The translations under genes were made by a program, and so were the position numbers. A stretch of DNA of 64,000 nucleotides from Pythium myriotylum. Its lineage: Eukaryota > Oomycota > Peronosporomycetes > Pythiales > Pythiaceae. Below are positions 33,901 through 44,585 of the stretch, in pieces (within the stretch, counting starts at the first letter, position 1; the number at the start of each line of letters is the position of its first letter). The stretch lies in assembly GCA_023091665.1 (NCBI GenBank), contig JALJCQ010000008.1:744001-808000 (forward strand), read 5' to 3'. The notes beneath the pieces are model-generated. The model was not told the DNA's origin. It worked only from the letters and a program-made list of their open reading frames with translations, and did not search any database.

Positions 33901-34413
33901 CGACATCACTTGCTTTGCAGTCGCTACATCACCACGCGACGTGAGCATCGATCGGCACTGCTCAATCCCAGCTTGGAAAGACTGCCACACACGTAGATCT
34001 CGCTGGGTTGCTCCCCCTACTTGCTGCATGACGATGTAAGTGCCAATGATCACTACGAGCGGAAAGAGCACCGACGAGAGATACACGAGAAGACCGGTGA
34101 ACAACAGCGAGGAGGTTGCAACGACGGCCAGCTGCGACTGCTTGGACATGCTCTTGTCGCAAGTCGTCGGCGGGGCAGAAGTAGTCGCCGAGTCGGACGC
34201 GGACGGGGTCGTGGTCGTCTCAGCATTGGTCACTATTTCTGGCCCCTCGGGCGGAGCCATCTCCGTCGTCGGCGTTTGGTGAATTCCGGTCGCCGCTTCG
34301 CTCAGAAACGCGAGCAGGACGCGGTCAAACTGGTCACGTCGGGACGCGATGCGACGCGTCGCGCCGGTCGCGGAATGCGCCACCGGCGCGTCGCCTCGTG
34401 CGTCACTTGTCAC
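30922..34413 (-). CDS. DUF1769-PH-DUF547 membrane protein
   Basis: Single exon, 1163 residues. Two adjacent hydrophobic stretches at about residues 94-131 (VATSSLLFTGLLVYLSSVLF; PLVVIIGTYIVM) suggest a hairpin membrane anchor. Residues about 258-455 match the DUF1769 family (LYIGGEVPRSMNLGFFTGGL, then FPLYTAVDQFVVTPPGG, then YSFHFHSFFIDFAKW). Residues about 735-830 are a PH domain (WRNEWVTIDKSQRTLRFFRM). Residues about 920-1030 are DUF547 (RKVFLLNLYHLMLLHAS). The C-terminus carries a winged-helix-like end. DUF1769 occurs in fungal and oomycete lipid-associated proteins, and PH plus DUF547 is common in oomycetes. The combination suggests a membrane-contact or signalling role. Function is not established. 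Confidence 0.75.
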   Translation of the reverse strand: MTSDARGDAPVAHSATGATRRIASRRDQFDRVLLAFLSEAATGIHQTPTTEMAPPEGPEIVTNAETTTTPSASDSATTSAPPTTCDKSMSKQSQLAVVATSSLLFTGLLVYLSSVLFPLVVIIGTYIVMQQVGGATQRDLRVWQSFQAGIEQCRSMLTSRGDVATAKQVMSSNSQDPPSTPSPLASPQSSKRPGSPVKRRSRVITVKSSKPPSLRVTNVGLTSDGSPSAQPEDSQNVLDYIVEPNSIEPYEFENESIKGRLLFLLQRPDQQLPAKYKDLFEGKRRLFWVQLQIQFKKVPSGILYIGGEVPRSMNLGFFTGGLTKIILSVLQSLVRGLHCSFGLLYPVASKTQEDEELPHICFPLYTAVDQFVVTPPGGKPPLLGTADFGESKESMAARRKHGQPMYQYNTTDTYSFHFHSFFIDFAKWRLNGLPGMKDTALSTFWDDMPLRLCAYSLKPQPGVDPNSESDAKKAIHSWNAKEYKFCFELSHKVQDEYKIVDELDDSDDGSPESRSRSEVEVQEAEARLELARYEFTVPAWFEYFSSSTAHAERRVGYALRVRRQNGTSPNLPSQQEYYVLLTAVAAFLPLSFVEHDLTYTVRRGSGRGSVFSASKSKTLEESISIKSRQSRYGKVDEERQFLEHHLQSIQSVSSENTRFSPEQVCQAQSALLEILQGRVRSLGMEWPFLESAFVRSNSFGSSSNTNPDIDSPSVSVSIRDTLHAASQIVRAISTTCWRNEWVTIDKSQRTLRFFRMMASSPSCMVSLDAILQLQEDVSFGGDRCVDDETTTDLFWLRVVTIERCHHLAFASAVERTEWMKSIKAGIELGGKQVDSLLTEPILSSCHCVEMENFVADTTTKSRGARRIVLNDRCEFFVYHDHPSSDSFDIANPNGIVSNALRQAIRLQGDRFADNSTRDLLRFLDTVGLLKWSSLDRVKQDERERKVFLLNLYHLMLLHASILGFLPKSKTQWSKFFNGVSYNIGGTHLSIAEVEHGLIRAPMAPLKLAIAYLVIPKVTDNDDRASLRLTKGDFRVNFALNCLTKSCANSILVFNTEELDRQLDYATTLMAEYGVSYDRESKIVFLPKVCEWYRADFTHGHTNRWHKSCLTLLRKYMCGSKAQLVDYLLQHEQTLVSKWKYSKYDYRFHESIHEASLSNTTTTE

Positions 34414-34949
34414 GGTCGTCGTGGAGGAGCTCGGCGCGCGTGAAGCCAGCGAGCGCCTCTCGCGTCACACGTCAAGCTGAGATGAATGCGTTTGATTGGT
34501 GAAAAATACAAATAACCGTCTAGGATTGGCGATAATGAAGTTGTTCGGCCATGTTCATCCTTGATGGGCTCATAAACGGTGGACCTTTTCGCGGCCAGAG
34601 ACCGGGGGCAACGGTTCGGAACAATCGTCATGATTATGACCATCAGCCTCCCCACCCATACTAGCCCCACGCTATCGGTCATCTCTTCCGTCGTCGTTGG
34701 GTTCTCTTCCCTTGCTCCTGATCCGTGACACCCCGTTGGGTCCAATGTTCTGCTTGAAGATCGGCGGAACGAAACAGCCCGGGTCCCTCCTGGGCCGTGG
34801 ATCCAAGTCGACCACCGCGACCCGCGCTTCTGGGAAATACCCGTCTCCGTGGGTTATTGGGTGATTGGATGTTTTCTTTCGCCATTTTCCCGCGCGCGCG
34901 CGTTTTCAAAGGCCCCTCCCCCTCTCTCCCCTCATTCCCGGATCGCCGC
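34414..34949. other. intergenic, divergent promoters
   Basis: 536 bp between the DUF1769 gene (-) and the WD40 gene (+). An in-frame plus-strand extension upstream of 34950 exists but is Pro/Arg-rich and probably 5' UTR. Confidence 0.45.
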
Positions 34950-37900
34950 ATGACGCTCTCGACGCCCTTCCTCTCGCCGGAGCCGGCGGCCGCGACGGCC
35001 CGCGACGTGCTGCAGCGCACGCTCAGCGAAGGCGCGCGCAAGAAGCGCAAGCTCCCGCCAACTGCCGACGACGCGAGCAAGAAAAAGCCGCTGGTCGGCA
35101 AGGAGAACGAGGTTAACAAGGTCGAGAACGAGTCGGCCACGCGGAGGCTCGAGTTCGCGGCCACGACGCCCAGTAAGCCCGAGAAGAAGGCCAAGAAGAA
35201 GGCGGAGGTCGTGCCCGAGTCGTCCGTGTCCTCATCGTCGTCTGAAGGTGATGACGAAGTGTCGTCGGCATCGAGCGACGAGTGCGAGGTCACCTTTGAC
35301 GCCATGACTCTCGGCAACCTCCGGATTGTCCGGGAAGCCGTTCCCTCGCCGCAATCTACAACCTCGACTGCGTCCTCGGCAACCGCAAAACCCATTGGTC
35401 TCGAGTACCAATTCACGGTGTCGTCCACGGTGTCGTCTATAGCTGTTGCGCCCGACGGCAAGTTTCTAGTTGTCGGGTTTTACAACGGCAGGGTAAGTCC
35501 TATGGGATTACGTCTCTGGAACTTCCGTGGTCATTTTGACTGACTGTATCCGCTTGCGTCGCAGATAATTTTGTATCCGTTAACACAAGATTCGATGCGT
35601 TACAGACATGGAGTCTTGTTGGCCCAGATCACTCCGCGCGCCTTGATCACGCAACTCATGGTGCGCGTCGCGTTGCCAGATGACGGCAAGTTTATTTTTG
35701 CCGGGGTGTATCGCGGCTCCACTGAGATTCGAGCATTCGAGGTCGACAGCATCCAACTTCCTTCAGTAGAGCGACTAGCGCAGACTGCCATTTCGCGAGG
35801 AACTGACGACGACTCCGACCCGGACAGTGATGATGAGGATCGATCTGGTGTACCGACAGCACTGTCTGTTTCACATACTTATTCTGATGCAAAGCTGAAG
35901 GGATTCAGTGATGTCAAAAGTGTAATCCGCAAGTCCAACAACAAGACCGAGTATCATCTGCTCTGCGGGCTGGGCATCAAGAACATCCACTTGTGGCGCT
36001 TCTACCACGATGACCGATCCAATCAGTGGGCCTGGGAGTGCATCTTCGACAAGCAAAACAACGGTATCTCGATTGAGATGATGTGCTTTCACCGCGACGT
36101 TGACAACCAAATTATTTCGAAGTCTGAACACCAGAACATACGAATCTGGAATCTCGAAGAGGACGAGATCTCTGGTGAGCTAAAGAAGAAGTCACATATC
36201 GATGTCAAGCAGACCGTGGATGTCACCGCCGTCTATGGCGACCACGCGTATGGAGGTGGTGAGTCCCTTGCACTAATTGATTTACGAACTTCAAGTCGAC
36301 TAGAGCTTGATTTGCCACTTTCGGCAAAGGAGCAAGCGGCGAAGGAGGCGAACTCTCGAGTAAATGCGGGAACTCGAATTACCGCATCCATGCGAGGACG
36401 AAGAAGTACTCGTGGAAGGGGATTGGCCGATGAATCCACCAACGGTCAGCGTCTGATGAGAATGGTCAGCCAAGTTGCGGGTCGTGACACGGCTCCTTTC
36501 GTTGTTGGAATGTGCACCGATGGCTCTGTATTTATGCACCGCCCTCAACCTGAAACGACAGGTTTTGCCACTCCGCTTGAATACGTCGAAGGTTACGAAG
36601 ATTACTTTCACGATCCCTCGCTGGGTTTCCAGGCACAATTCTCCGATTTGACCCGCGTAAACACTAGTGGTCTACTGGCTGTGCTCCCATTACCGGAGAC
36701 TGAAAAGGAGGACTGGATGATTGTCGCCGCAAATGCCAATCAGCTTCTTGTTCGCAGTATGGATGCATTCCTGCATCGAAACGAGCAAAGACAAGAACAT
36801 GGACGCGTCAAGCGCGGGCTTCGCCAAGCACTTAAAGACATGGGCGACGAATCGTCTAGCTCAGATAGCGATAGTGATGGCAACAGCTCTTCGGACGAAG
36901 AACACACCCAGCCAAAGACTGCTTCACGTATTCCCCGCGCAAAACCTGTCAGATCCGAGCGACGTAAAGATGGTGCCCGAGAAAAGAGCAAGCGGATTTC
37001 TAGACTCAACATCGAGACTAGTGAAGCGGACATCAATGTCGCAGATGGGGTCAACGCTGAAGCTCTGGGTACGCCGAAGACAAGTCTGCTATCGAAGCGA
37101 TCGGAGGAAAAGAAGCCAATCGCATTATTTCCGAAAACGCACGATAGAACACAAGAGGAGGTCGAGTCCATGGCACCAACATCGCTTTCGACTCCAGTGA
37201 GAAAAACAAGCCCCGTTGGTTTGACACCAAGAAATCTCGCCGTCCCATCTCCTGTCGTTTCAATCTCTTCGCCGTCGGCATCCTCGAATCCGAACACTCC
37301 TGAGCGTGTCAAACTACTCTCCCAGGATGAGCGCAGAGCTCTCGTCGCCAAGGAGCTTGAGTGGACGCCCCAAGCTAGTACTCCTGCTGCCAACGCCTCA
37401 TTGCCACCTGGAGTTGTTGGCGACGATGTTCAGACGGAAGAACAGCGGGGCTCCTTCAAACGTGGAAAACAAGCAAAACGAAAGCCAAACAAACCGCGGA
37501 GTAAGGGAGTCGCTCAAGCGTTGTTCGTAAATGACGATCCAGATACAGTGAGTGGTGGGAACATGATGCAACACGTTGGTTTCAAGCGGCCAGCGATCGA
37601 CCCTGTAGAAGTTTCTGCCGTCAAGAAGCTTGCTGTGCCTGGCGATTTGGAACAACTATCTCCGAGCACGTCTGTTGTGCCTGAGGCAAATGAGGAAGAC
37701 TGCACCGATGTTGAAGACGATCTCGGTGAGCCAGATACCGAGTTTGACTTCACACCTTTGCAATCTGAAGGAGGCTCTTTACTCTCCGCTGCTTTATACC
37801 GATTCGTATCCGGTGTGTCACACGAGAGTGTCGAAACTGCTCACACTTACAACCACGAAGAAGTTGAGCTTGTCATGCGGTTCTCCAACCAACTAGAGCG

Positions 37901-38210
37901 ACTTCGAAAAAGCTATACAGTTGAACGCGAGAGAATCATGAGCCATTTCATGAAAACTGAATGCGATTGCAGCTCGACGAAGAAGAAAACTTCCGCCGGA
38001 TCGAAGCTTAACTGGAGGAAAAGTCTATGCGGCGAAGCCTCCAAGAAGAAGCACATCAAGCGTCGCCAGAAGAAGCAACTTGCGGCCAAGCTCAAGGATA
38101 TCAGGAACAGTTATGAGACGAAGTTATCCGATATTCGCCTGCTCCAGCGCCTTGAACTGCAGGCGTTCAACGCGCGACGGGAGTTTCAGCTTCTGGCTGC
38201 TCAGCTGTAA
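34950..38210 (+). CDS. WD40-repeat protein with C-terminal coiled coil
   Basis: Exons 34950-35492 and 35565-38210 encode 1062 residues; the intron has donor GTAAGT and acceptor GTCGCAG, phase 0. The first 150 residues are charged, low-complexity and Lys/Ser/Glu-rich, probably with nuclear signals (KKRKLP, KKAKKKAE). Beta-propeller repeats follow at about 158-420: SSIAVAPDGKFLVVGFYNG, RVALPDDGKFIFAGVYRG, LCGLGIKNIHLWRF and HQNIRIWNLEEDE. The middle is long, disordered and phosphosite-rich (SSSSDSDSDGNSSSDEE). The last 120 residues are a conserved-looking basic coiled coil (ERLRKSYTVERERIMSHF ... KDIRNSYETKLSDIRLLQRL). I cannot assign an orthologous group; a nuclear or chromatin protein is likely. 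It ends 78 bp from the convergent tRNase Z. Confidence 0.8.
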
Positions 38211-38288
38211 TACATGTAGCCCCAACAGTAAGATACGCTACGCCGAGTAAAATGTATAGTGTCAGTTGCATTCTTGGAATTGCGCTCT

Positions 38289-40445
38289 CTACTCCTCACT
38301 GTTCTCATCGTCGGCGTCATCCATCGCTAGGATTTGCAGACTGACCTCCATGAGCTGGGCTTGAGTGTGCAAATCGGCGAATCGAAGCGATAATAAGTCC
38401 ATGGCACTCATCGAGTCGAAGTCCCAGGCAGTGCCGTCTGCGGACGCTGGCATCATCGGGTACCGCTGGCTGAAGTGCGTGAGGATGATGTGCTTGGCCT
38501 TGGCTTTCTTTGCAACGCTCAAGGCCTCAGCAGTCGTCGAGTGGTCTTTTTGCTTGGCCTCAGCTGTCATAGTGTCGTCGAATGTCGCTTCGTGGATGAA
38601 CAAGAACGCGTCTCGAGCCTTCTCAGCAAGTAGATCGCTCGGTCGGCAATCGCCTGAAAAGACAATCTTCAACTCTTTCTTCCACGTGAACACGACCGCG
38701 CACGCCTTGAACGCGTGCTTGACAGACACACTCTCGAAGTCTGTGATCGCTAGAGTGTCTTCGAGCCATGTTCTGATTGGTTTCGAGATTGGAATCGACT
38801 CTTGAAAGGCTTCATCCTTCTGGTTAAAACATGCACTATCGACGAACGTGTACTTCCCCGCGATCGTTGGGTCGATCTGTGCGTACTCGTTGAGCCAGTA
38901 ATTCACGGGAGGTGGTCCAATGATGAGCAAGGGCTCCTCTCCGTCAACCTTTGATCGGTAGCTCAAGACTCGAACGACTCCGAGGTGATGATCGGCGTGG
39001 TTGTGGGAGATCCAAATGAGCTTGAGCTCTTGCACCAGGCTACGCAATTTCGCCAGGTCGCCATTGGTGTAGCGATACAACTGTCCCAGCGTGCCCTCGC
39101 CGCAGTCGAGGAACACACCGTCCGATGCGCCGTATTGTCGTGGGAGCTGAAGGTGAATCCCCGTTACGTTCCGATACTTGGATGGAATGGCACATCCCGT
39201 ACCAAGAAACGTAATGCGCGCATTGAGCTCGTCTTTGATCGGTTCGTCTGCCGCTACGGCCTTCAATTGTTCTCGGAACAAGCTCATGGCGGTATGAATT
39301 TCATCATAGTTCAGCTGTGTGAAGCACTGCGTAGAATCCAATCCTCGGCGAATGATCGGGACGATCGTGTACTTCAGCATACTCTTGCCTAGCACAACTG
39401 GTTTCTTGGAAAACGACAGTGCTACCTCATGCTGGTCACCGTCACGCAGCTCGTAGTCATTCTTCGGAAAAGCGTGGGGAAACACATTGTGCAGCTGAGC
39501 TTGAAGCTTCGCCGAGGAACGGTACACTGTTTTAACAGGACATCCGTCGTGGTTCAAGAGGATGTGGTCGACATCGTCGCCGAAGCGCCTGGCCCATTCT
39601 GCGTACAGCGGGTGGTTGAGCACAGATACATTACCGAGGTGGTAGACCGCTTGCAACTGGATCTCTGGTTTTGTCACGAGTCCGTCGTTTGCGTCAGCCT
39701 TCCACTGATACTTTGCGAAAATGGGTGACGTGACAAGTTCATCGACGAAGTTCAGCGAAGGACACGCGACTATTGCCACGCCCGCAGGAGGCAGCGATGG
39801 TGACACGCAGTCGGCTGATTTAACGACACGCCCATCTGCCAGTGTCACATCCTTGCCCTTGTGGAGCTGCCCGAACATTGCGCCCTTCGGAACACCAAGT
39901 GCCACAGCCTTCTCCACAAGGAATTTACCACGTTGCTCGGGTGTCTCGACCACGTAGCTCACGGCGTCGTTTGCTCCATCCGTGAGCTGTTGCTGGTCGT
40001 TGAGCTTGCGTTTCAGGCCGCCTCGCGCACGCATGGGCACAGCGACCACGCGCACTTCGTCGTCCGCGTAGATGGGCTTGGGGTTTTTCTCGGGCGCTGG
40101 CGCCACGACGAGATCTCGCGTCTCGAGCTTGAACGCGGGGCGGTGGAGGAAGAACCGCGTGGCGCGAATGAACTGCGCCGTGCCTTCGGGGCCGTGGACG
40201 TGGAGCGCGGCTTTGCCCGAGTCCGAGACCGTGAGGATCATCCCAGGCAGCCCGCCGAGCGTGTGCGAGCGCAGCTCGGTGAGGAAGACGTTGCGCAGCT
40301 TGGCGAGTCGCACGTGGTGCTCCATGCACATGCGCTGCGAGCCCTCGCCGACGTTGAAGAGCAGACGCTGCGTCTCCGTCGCCACCATCAGCGACGGCGA
40401 CATCTCCACGGACGCCACGCCCAGCACTTGCACCTGCACGACCAT
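38289..40445 (-). CDS. ELAC2: tRNase Z, long form (ELAC2-like)
   Basis: Single exon, 718 residues. It cleaves the 3' trailer from pre-tRNAs in nucleus and/or mitochondria. The N-half is the degenerate beta-lactamase unit of long tRNase Z (VQVLGVASVEMSPSLMV; FNVGEGSQRMC; SHTLGGLPGMILT). The C-half is catalytic: ITFLGTGCAIPSKYRNVTGI, LDCGEGTLGQLYR and the zinc motif SHNHADHHLG (about residues 478-486), then IVFSGDCRPS, HEATFDD and THFSQRYP. The frame is open further upstream. I chose the ATG at 40445 because the protein starts directly on the first beta strand and the upstream residues overlap the neighbouring kinase frame. An ATG at 40562 would add 39 residues and could give a mitochondrial form. 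Confidence 0.92.
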   Translation of the reverse strand: MVVQVQVLGVASVEMSPSLMVATETQRLLFNVGEGSQRMCMEHHVRLAKLRNVFLTELRSHTLGGLPGMILTVSDSGKAALHVHGPEGTAQFIRATRFFLHRPAFKLETRDLVVAPAPEKNPKPIYADDEVRVVAVPMRARGGLKRKLNDQQQLTDGANDAVSYVVETPEQRGKFLVEKAVALGVPKGAMFGQLHKGKDVTLADGRVVKSADCVSPSLPPAGVAIVACPSLNFVDELVTSPIFAKYQWKADANDGLVTKPEIQLQAVYHLGNVSVLNHPLYAEWARRFGDDVDHILLNHDGCPVKTVYRSSAKLQAQLHNVFPHAFPKNDYELRDGDQHEVALSFSKKPVVLGKSMLKYTIVPIIRRGLDSTQCFTQLNYDEIHTAMSLFREQLKAVAADEPIKDELNARITFLGTGCAIPSKYRNVTGIHLQLPRQYGASDGVFLDCGEGTLGQLYRYTNGDLAKLRSLVQELKLIWISHNHADHHLGVVRVLSYRSKVDGEEPLLIIGPPPVNYWLNEYAQIDPTIAGKYTFVDSACFNQKDEAFQESIPISKPIRTWLEDTLAITDFESVSVKHAFKACAVVFTWKKELKIVFSGDCRPSDLLAEKARDAFLFIHEATFDDTMTAEAKQKDHSTTAEALSVAKKAKAKHIILTHFSQRYPMMPASADGTAWDFDSMSAMDLLSLRFADLHTQAQLMEVSLQILAMDDADDENSEE

Positions 40446-40564
40446 GGCCGATGGGTGGATTGCTCGTCTCCCATCCAGCCGCCGAGGAGAGCCATTGTGG
40501 TCAGGTACTGTACACGACAAAACAAAAAAAGGTATTTCAGTCGTGAGTGAAGGTCCTAACATGG

Positions 40565-42963
40565 CTACACTGCCGCGAGCAGCTCCGCGAGGCACTCGAC
40601 GAGAGCTTTGGCTGTCGGCCGCTGCTCCGGCTCGCGCGCGAGACAGCGCTCGGCGAGCGCGAGCACCGCGGGAGGGCAGACCGCCGAGAACTCCGGGCGC
40701 AGCTGCTCCTGGTCGTCGGCCTCGCGCCAACACGGGTAGTCCTCCGTGTCGATCTCGCAGAGCAGCACGCCGAACGAGTAGATGTCGGCGCGCTCGTCGT
40801 AATCCTGGCGGCCCTGGAGCACTTCGGGCGCGATCCAAAAGGATGTATCCACGGCTGCTGTCATGTGCGTTTCGTCCATGAGGCGCTCGCGCGAGATGCC
40901 GAAGTCGCTTAGCTTGGCCTCAAGGTTCGCGTTCAGCAGCACGTTCTTGGCCTTGAGATCACGATGGATCACGCTCGGACGCAGCGAGTGCAGATACGCG
41001 AGCGCTTCAGCCACATGGAGCGCGACTGCAGTTTTTTTGTGATTCTCCCACGTCATGAGTGCCTTGCTTTTGCGTCGCTGGTGCAAAAGTAGCTCCCGCA
41101 CGTCGCCCTTCTCCATGAACTCGGTGATGGCACAAAGATCACGAGGCGACTCCCACGCCACGCCGATGAACTCTACAATCCGCGGATGCCGTAGAGTTGC
41201 CATGAGGCAGATCTCATGCAGGAACGTCTCGATCATCTTGACATCTGTGCTGTATTCGGGACGAATCTTTTTGATTGCGACGCGGCGTCGGCGGCGGTAG
41301 ACGCCACTGTACACGACGCCGAAGCCACCCTTGCTAATACACGCGGCAAAGCGAATATCGCTCTGTTGCACCCGGCGCGTGATGATGATTGGATTGTTGA
41401 GCATGTTGGCGGTACCCGTGTTGTAGAATGATTCGTCGAACGACGACCTCGCGAGCGTCGTGCGGTCACCAATGGTCGAGTGATTCCCGTCGCCAGGTGG
41501 CTTGGAGTGTGCACGTCGTTGTCGGTATATGATGTAAATCAGGATGGCGACCAGGAGACCGCCCCCAACGGAGCCGTATATCAGGTATGAGTTCGTTGTC
41601 GAATCGGCCGCTGCAGTTGTTATCGTGTTGGTGTTGTTGGTTGCTGGATCGTTGATGACGCACAAATCTACACCACGTAGCGATATCTTGGTTGTCGATG
41701 ACGAGCATTCTACTGGAGTGGTAGGCGTCGAAACAACGAAGTTCTCAATTGCTGAGATGCTTTTGAAGACGTCAGCGGTGACGGTGAAATTCTTAATCGG
41801 GTTGTTTGAGAGATCAAGACGCGACAAAGAGTTGTAGAAAACTGTCGTGGACGGAAGTGTCGTGAAGGAGTTGTCCGAAAGATCGCTGCGCATGACTTAT
41901 CAGAGACACTGCGCAATTACGAATGAGACAGACAACTATCTACTCACAGCGAATTGAGAAGGCAGAGCCCGGTGATGCAACGCTCGATCTGAGGTCGCTC
42001 GTAGGGCTCCATTAGACCGTTGCTGGAGAGGTCGCTACAGAAAATGTGAGTATTGGTTGCAAGAGAGTGAGGCCTTCAACAACACAAATCACTCACAGCG
42101 TTTGTAAGTTGCCCAGTTTGCGAAAGAATGGAAGATTAAAGTTGGCGATGTCGCAATTCCGGAGCGTTCTAAATCCAACAGTGTTGTCAGCAAGAGACGG
42201 AAGAGGGCGATTCAACAATGAGTACTAACAGATTGACGACTGTTGTGGGGAAAAAGTCCTCAGAGCTGCTCGCATTCCTGAGGTCGAGATTCTCAATCCA
42301 CCTGGTGACCAAAGACATGCGTCAGTAACGTCAATAAGGTGAGAATACTAAACTGCGGCGATGGTCTTACACTGTCGAGAGATTTGTGCCCTCTGTGTAG
42401 TGCAGCAGAGACAGACCCGTCCCCCAACGAAGGCCCTCGCCAATCGAAATCTCTAGCGGAGGAGCATCCTCATCGTTCTTGAGGTCTCCTACGATCGCGA
42501 GGGACTGCAGTGTTACTGGGACCCCAAATGGAGCGATTGAGGAGACCGAGAGTACGTCGTCCACTCTAGTCGTGTGAGCGACAGATCCGTTGACAAGACT
42601 GGCGCTCTTGTCTTGCCCGCGCACGTGGAAGCTGATATCGACGACTTCGGTCTCGTTGGCCGCCCAGCTCTCGTCCCCGACGACGCACGTGCACGAGGCG
42701 TTGAGCTGGCTGAGTCGTGGAGGGCAGTTGCCGTTGGACGTGTTGGTTCTGGTGACCACGAACGGCGCGCCGCCACACGCGACTTCTTTCGTGGCGTTCT
42801 GCGCGCTCCCACCACCCCACCCTCCGACCTGCCACAGGAGCCGCGCCTCGTTGGGTCGGAAGAGCTCGGTGAAGCGCTTGGCGGCGTCCCAGCGCTGCTG
42901 CTGTCCAGGCGCCGGGTCGGCGCGCGCGACGGCGGCCAGGCAGAGCATCGCCGTGAGCCTCAT
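40565..42963 (-). CDS. LRR receptor-like kinase (TKL family), five exons
   Basis: Minus-strand exons 42371-42963, 42230-42301, 42097-42168, 41948-42034 and 40565-41885 give 714 residues. All four introns are phase 2 and most fall in the Leu codon of an LRR consensus (LDLSSNGL, LDLSDNSF), so single exons correspond to single LRR units. There is a signal peptide (RLTAMLCLAAVARADP), then a Cys-bearing ectodomain, 4-5 LRRs, and a TM at about 375-395 (IYGSVGGGLLVAILIYIIY). The kinase domain is complete: glycine loop KGGFGVVYSG (about 459-468), Lys480 in VAIKK, HRDLKAKN at 582, DFG at 602 and APE at 627. Oomycete TKLs of this kind are surface sensors. The ligand is unknown. Confidence 0.88.
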
Positions 42964-43208
42964 GCTGCCTGTGGCGAGGACCACTCTGTCTCAAGCGCGT
43001 CGGTCCCAGCACGCAGATAGGCGGACGGCAAGGCCACGCGCCCAGCTGGCAACTGGATTCCCATGCGTGTCAAGGATGACTGCTGACAAGGCCCGTCCCA
43101 CTCGGAGTTCAGAATCAAGCGACCTTCAAGCAACATTGCGGAGACTGTCAGGTCATGGCTACATTTCGAAAAAAAAAAAAAAGAATGATTAACTTGCTAC
43201 AGTACATC

Positions 43209-44585
43209 CTACTGCACACAGCCGTAGACTCCCGTGGCGAGCACGGCGCACTTGGAGTCGCTCATGAGCGAGCTCTGAGCGACGGGGCAGTTACCGAAGA
43301 CCGAGCCAGCGCAGACGGGCCGTGGAGCACAGAACGTGCCGGCGCCGACCACGGACACTGGCTTGTCGCCGTTGGCATTGCCAGTGCAGTTAAGCTCGGC
43401 CGGGTAGACAGCGCTGTTGCGGATGTTTGTGCCGTTAAACGGCTTGCAGCCGTACTGCCCTGTGCGCGTGATGATGTCGCAGTAGGATCCCCACGGAAGT
43501 CCGTCCTGGCTGGAGGGACAGTTACCTGTTGAGCGGTCAGCCACGCAGACCGGTTCTTGCGCACAGAAGACCGGGACAATGCCTTCGACACTCATAGGGG
43601 TGAATCCATTGATACATGACCCTCTGTCCGCGGTTGTCGGTCCCGGTATCGCTGAGATTGTGGTCGGGGTGGAGACGCTTCCAGGAGCCGGAGAGCTCGA
43701 CGGACTGGCTGTCGGTTTGCAACCATAGACACCAGAGGCCACGATTCCGCAGTATGACCCGTTCGGGAGACCGAACTGCGGTCCAGGACACGCGCCTGTG
43801 CTGACGTCGGCCATACAGATCGGGCCTTGGCTGAGGCAGAAGATGCCGTCCACACCCTCCACACTCATCTCGTAATCGCCATTAACGCACTGGGAACCAT
43901 CTGTTGACGGAGACTGCGCTGGGGTGGTTGCCACCGCTGGTACCAGCACTGTGGATCCCACTGGAGTTGGAGTAGCAGAATTTGTTGGTACAACCGTTGT
44001 AGTCAATGGTACTGGGTTGGGACCGGCTTTGCAGCCGTTGACCCCAGGCGCGACAACTCCACAGTACGACCCATTAGGGAGACCGCTCTGGGGTCCTGGA
44101 CATGTGCCGGTGCTCACCTCACCCATGCAGATCGGGCCTTCACTCAAGCAGAAGATGCCGTTTACGGCTTCGACACTCATTTGGTACTGGCCTGCCCCGC
44201 ACTGCCCACTAGAATTTGTACCTAGAGAATTCAATGAGGTCGGCTCGGGGCTCAATACCGAATATGGCGAGGACGTAGCGCCGTCGACTGGGGCAGGAGT
44301 TGCAGGTGGAACTGACCCCGTGGCTTGGTACGTCTGAATGGAATCGAACGGCTTGCACCCGTATACCCCCGTCGCGACTAACCCACAGTAGGAGCCATAG
44401 GGAAGCCCTCCTTGAACTGTTGGACATGCACCACTGCTTTCATTGGCGATACAAATTGGCGACCCAGTTACGCAGAAAATGCCTTCGACGCCTTCAACAC
44501 TCATTTCTGACTGGCCTCCATTGCATGGTGCATATGCGTGAGCTGATGTAGCGGCAAGAGTCGCCAACAAGATTGGGCGGAGCAT
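43209..44585 (-). CDS. 6CR-1: secreted protein of six-cysteine modules
   Basis: Single exon, 458 residues from the ATG at 44585, which puts the signal peptide MLRPILLATLAATSAHAYA first. Five modules of about 58 residues follow, each with six cysteines and the landmarks MSVEGV, GIFC, GPIC, CPGPQ.GLPNGSYC and GVYGCK. The fourth has MSVEGIVPVFC and TGQYGCK, and the fifth is most divergent (lacks MSVEGV, ends GVYGCVQ). Linkers are Thr/Ser/Pro/Val-rich and probably O-glycosylated. It is the most diverged member of the local family and the only one with a non-Ala/Pro linker style. Function unknown; a cell-wall or apoplastic structural or effector protein are both possible. Confidence 0.8.
   Translation of the reverse strand: MLRPILLATLAATSAHAYAPCNGGQSEMSVEGVEGIFCVTGSPICIANESSGACPTVQGGLPYGSYCGLVATGVYGCKPFDSIQTYQATGSVPPATPAPVDGATSSPYSVLSPEPTSLNSLGTNSSGQCGAGQYQMSVEAVNGIFCLSEGPICMGEVSTGTCPGPQSGLPNGSYCGVVAPGVNGCKAGPNPVPLTTTVVPTNSATPTPVGSTVLVPAVATTPAQSPSTDGSQCVNGDYEMSVEGVDGIFCLSQGPICMADVSTGACPGPQFGLPNGSYCGIVASGVYGCKPTASPSSSPAPGSVSTPTTISAIPGPTTADRGSCINGFTPMSVEGIVPVFCAQEPVCVADRSTGNCPSSQDGLPWGSYCDIITRTGQYGCKPFNGTNIRNSAVYPAELNCTGNANGDKPVSVVGAGTFCAPRPVCAGSVFGNCPVAQSSLMSDSKCAVLATGVYGCVQ

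Noticed and set aside
40446..40838. N-terminal extension of tRNase Z to an upstream start
   Set aside because: The added residues overlap the end of the kinase gene and are Arg/Ala/Pro-rich antisense-like sequence; the conserved fold starts at the ATG at 40445.
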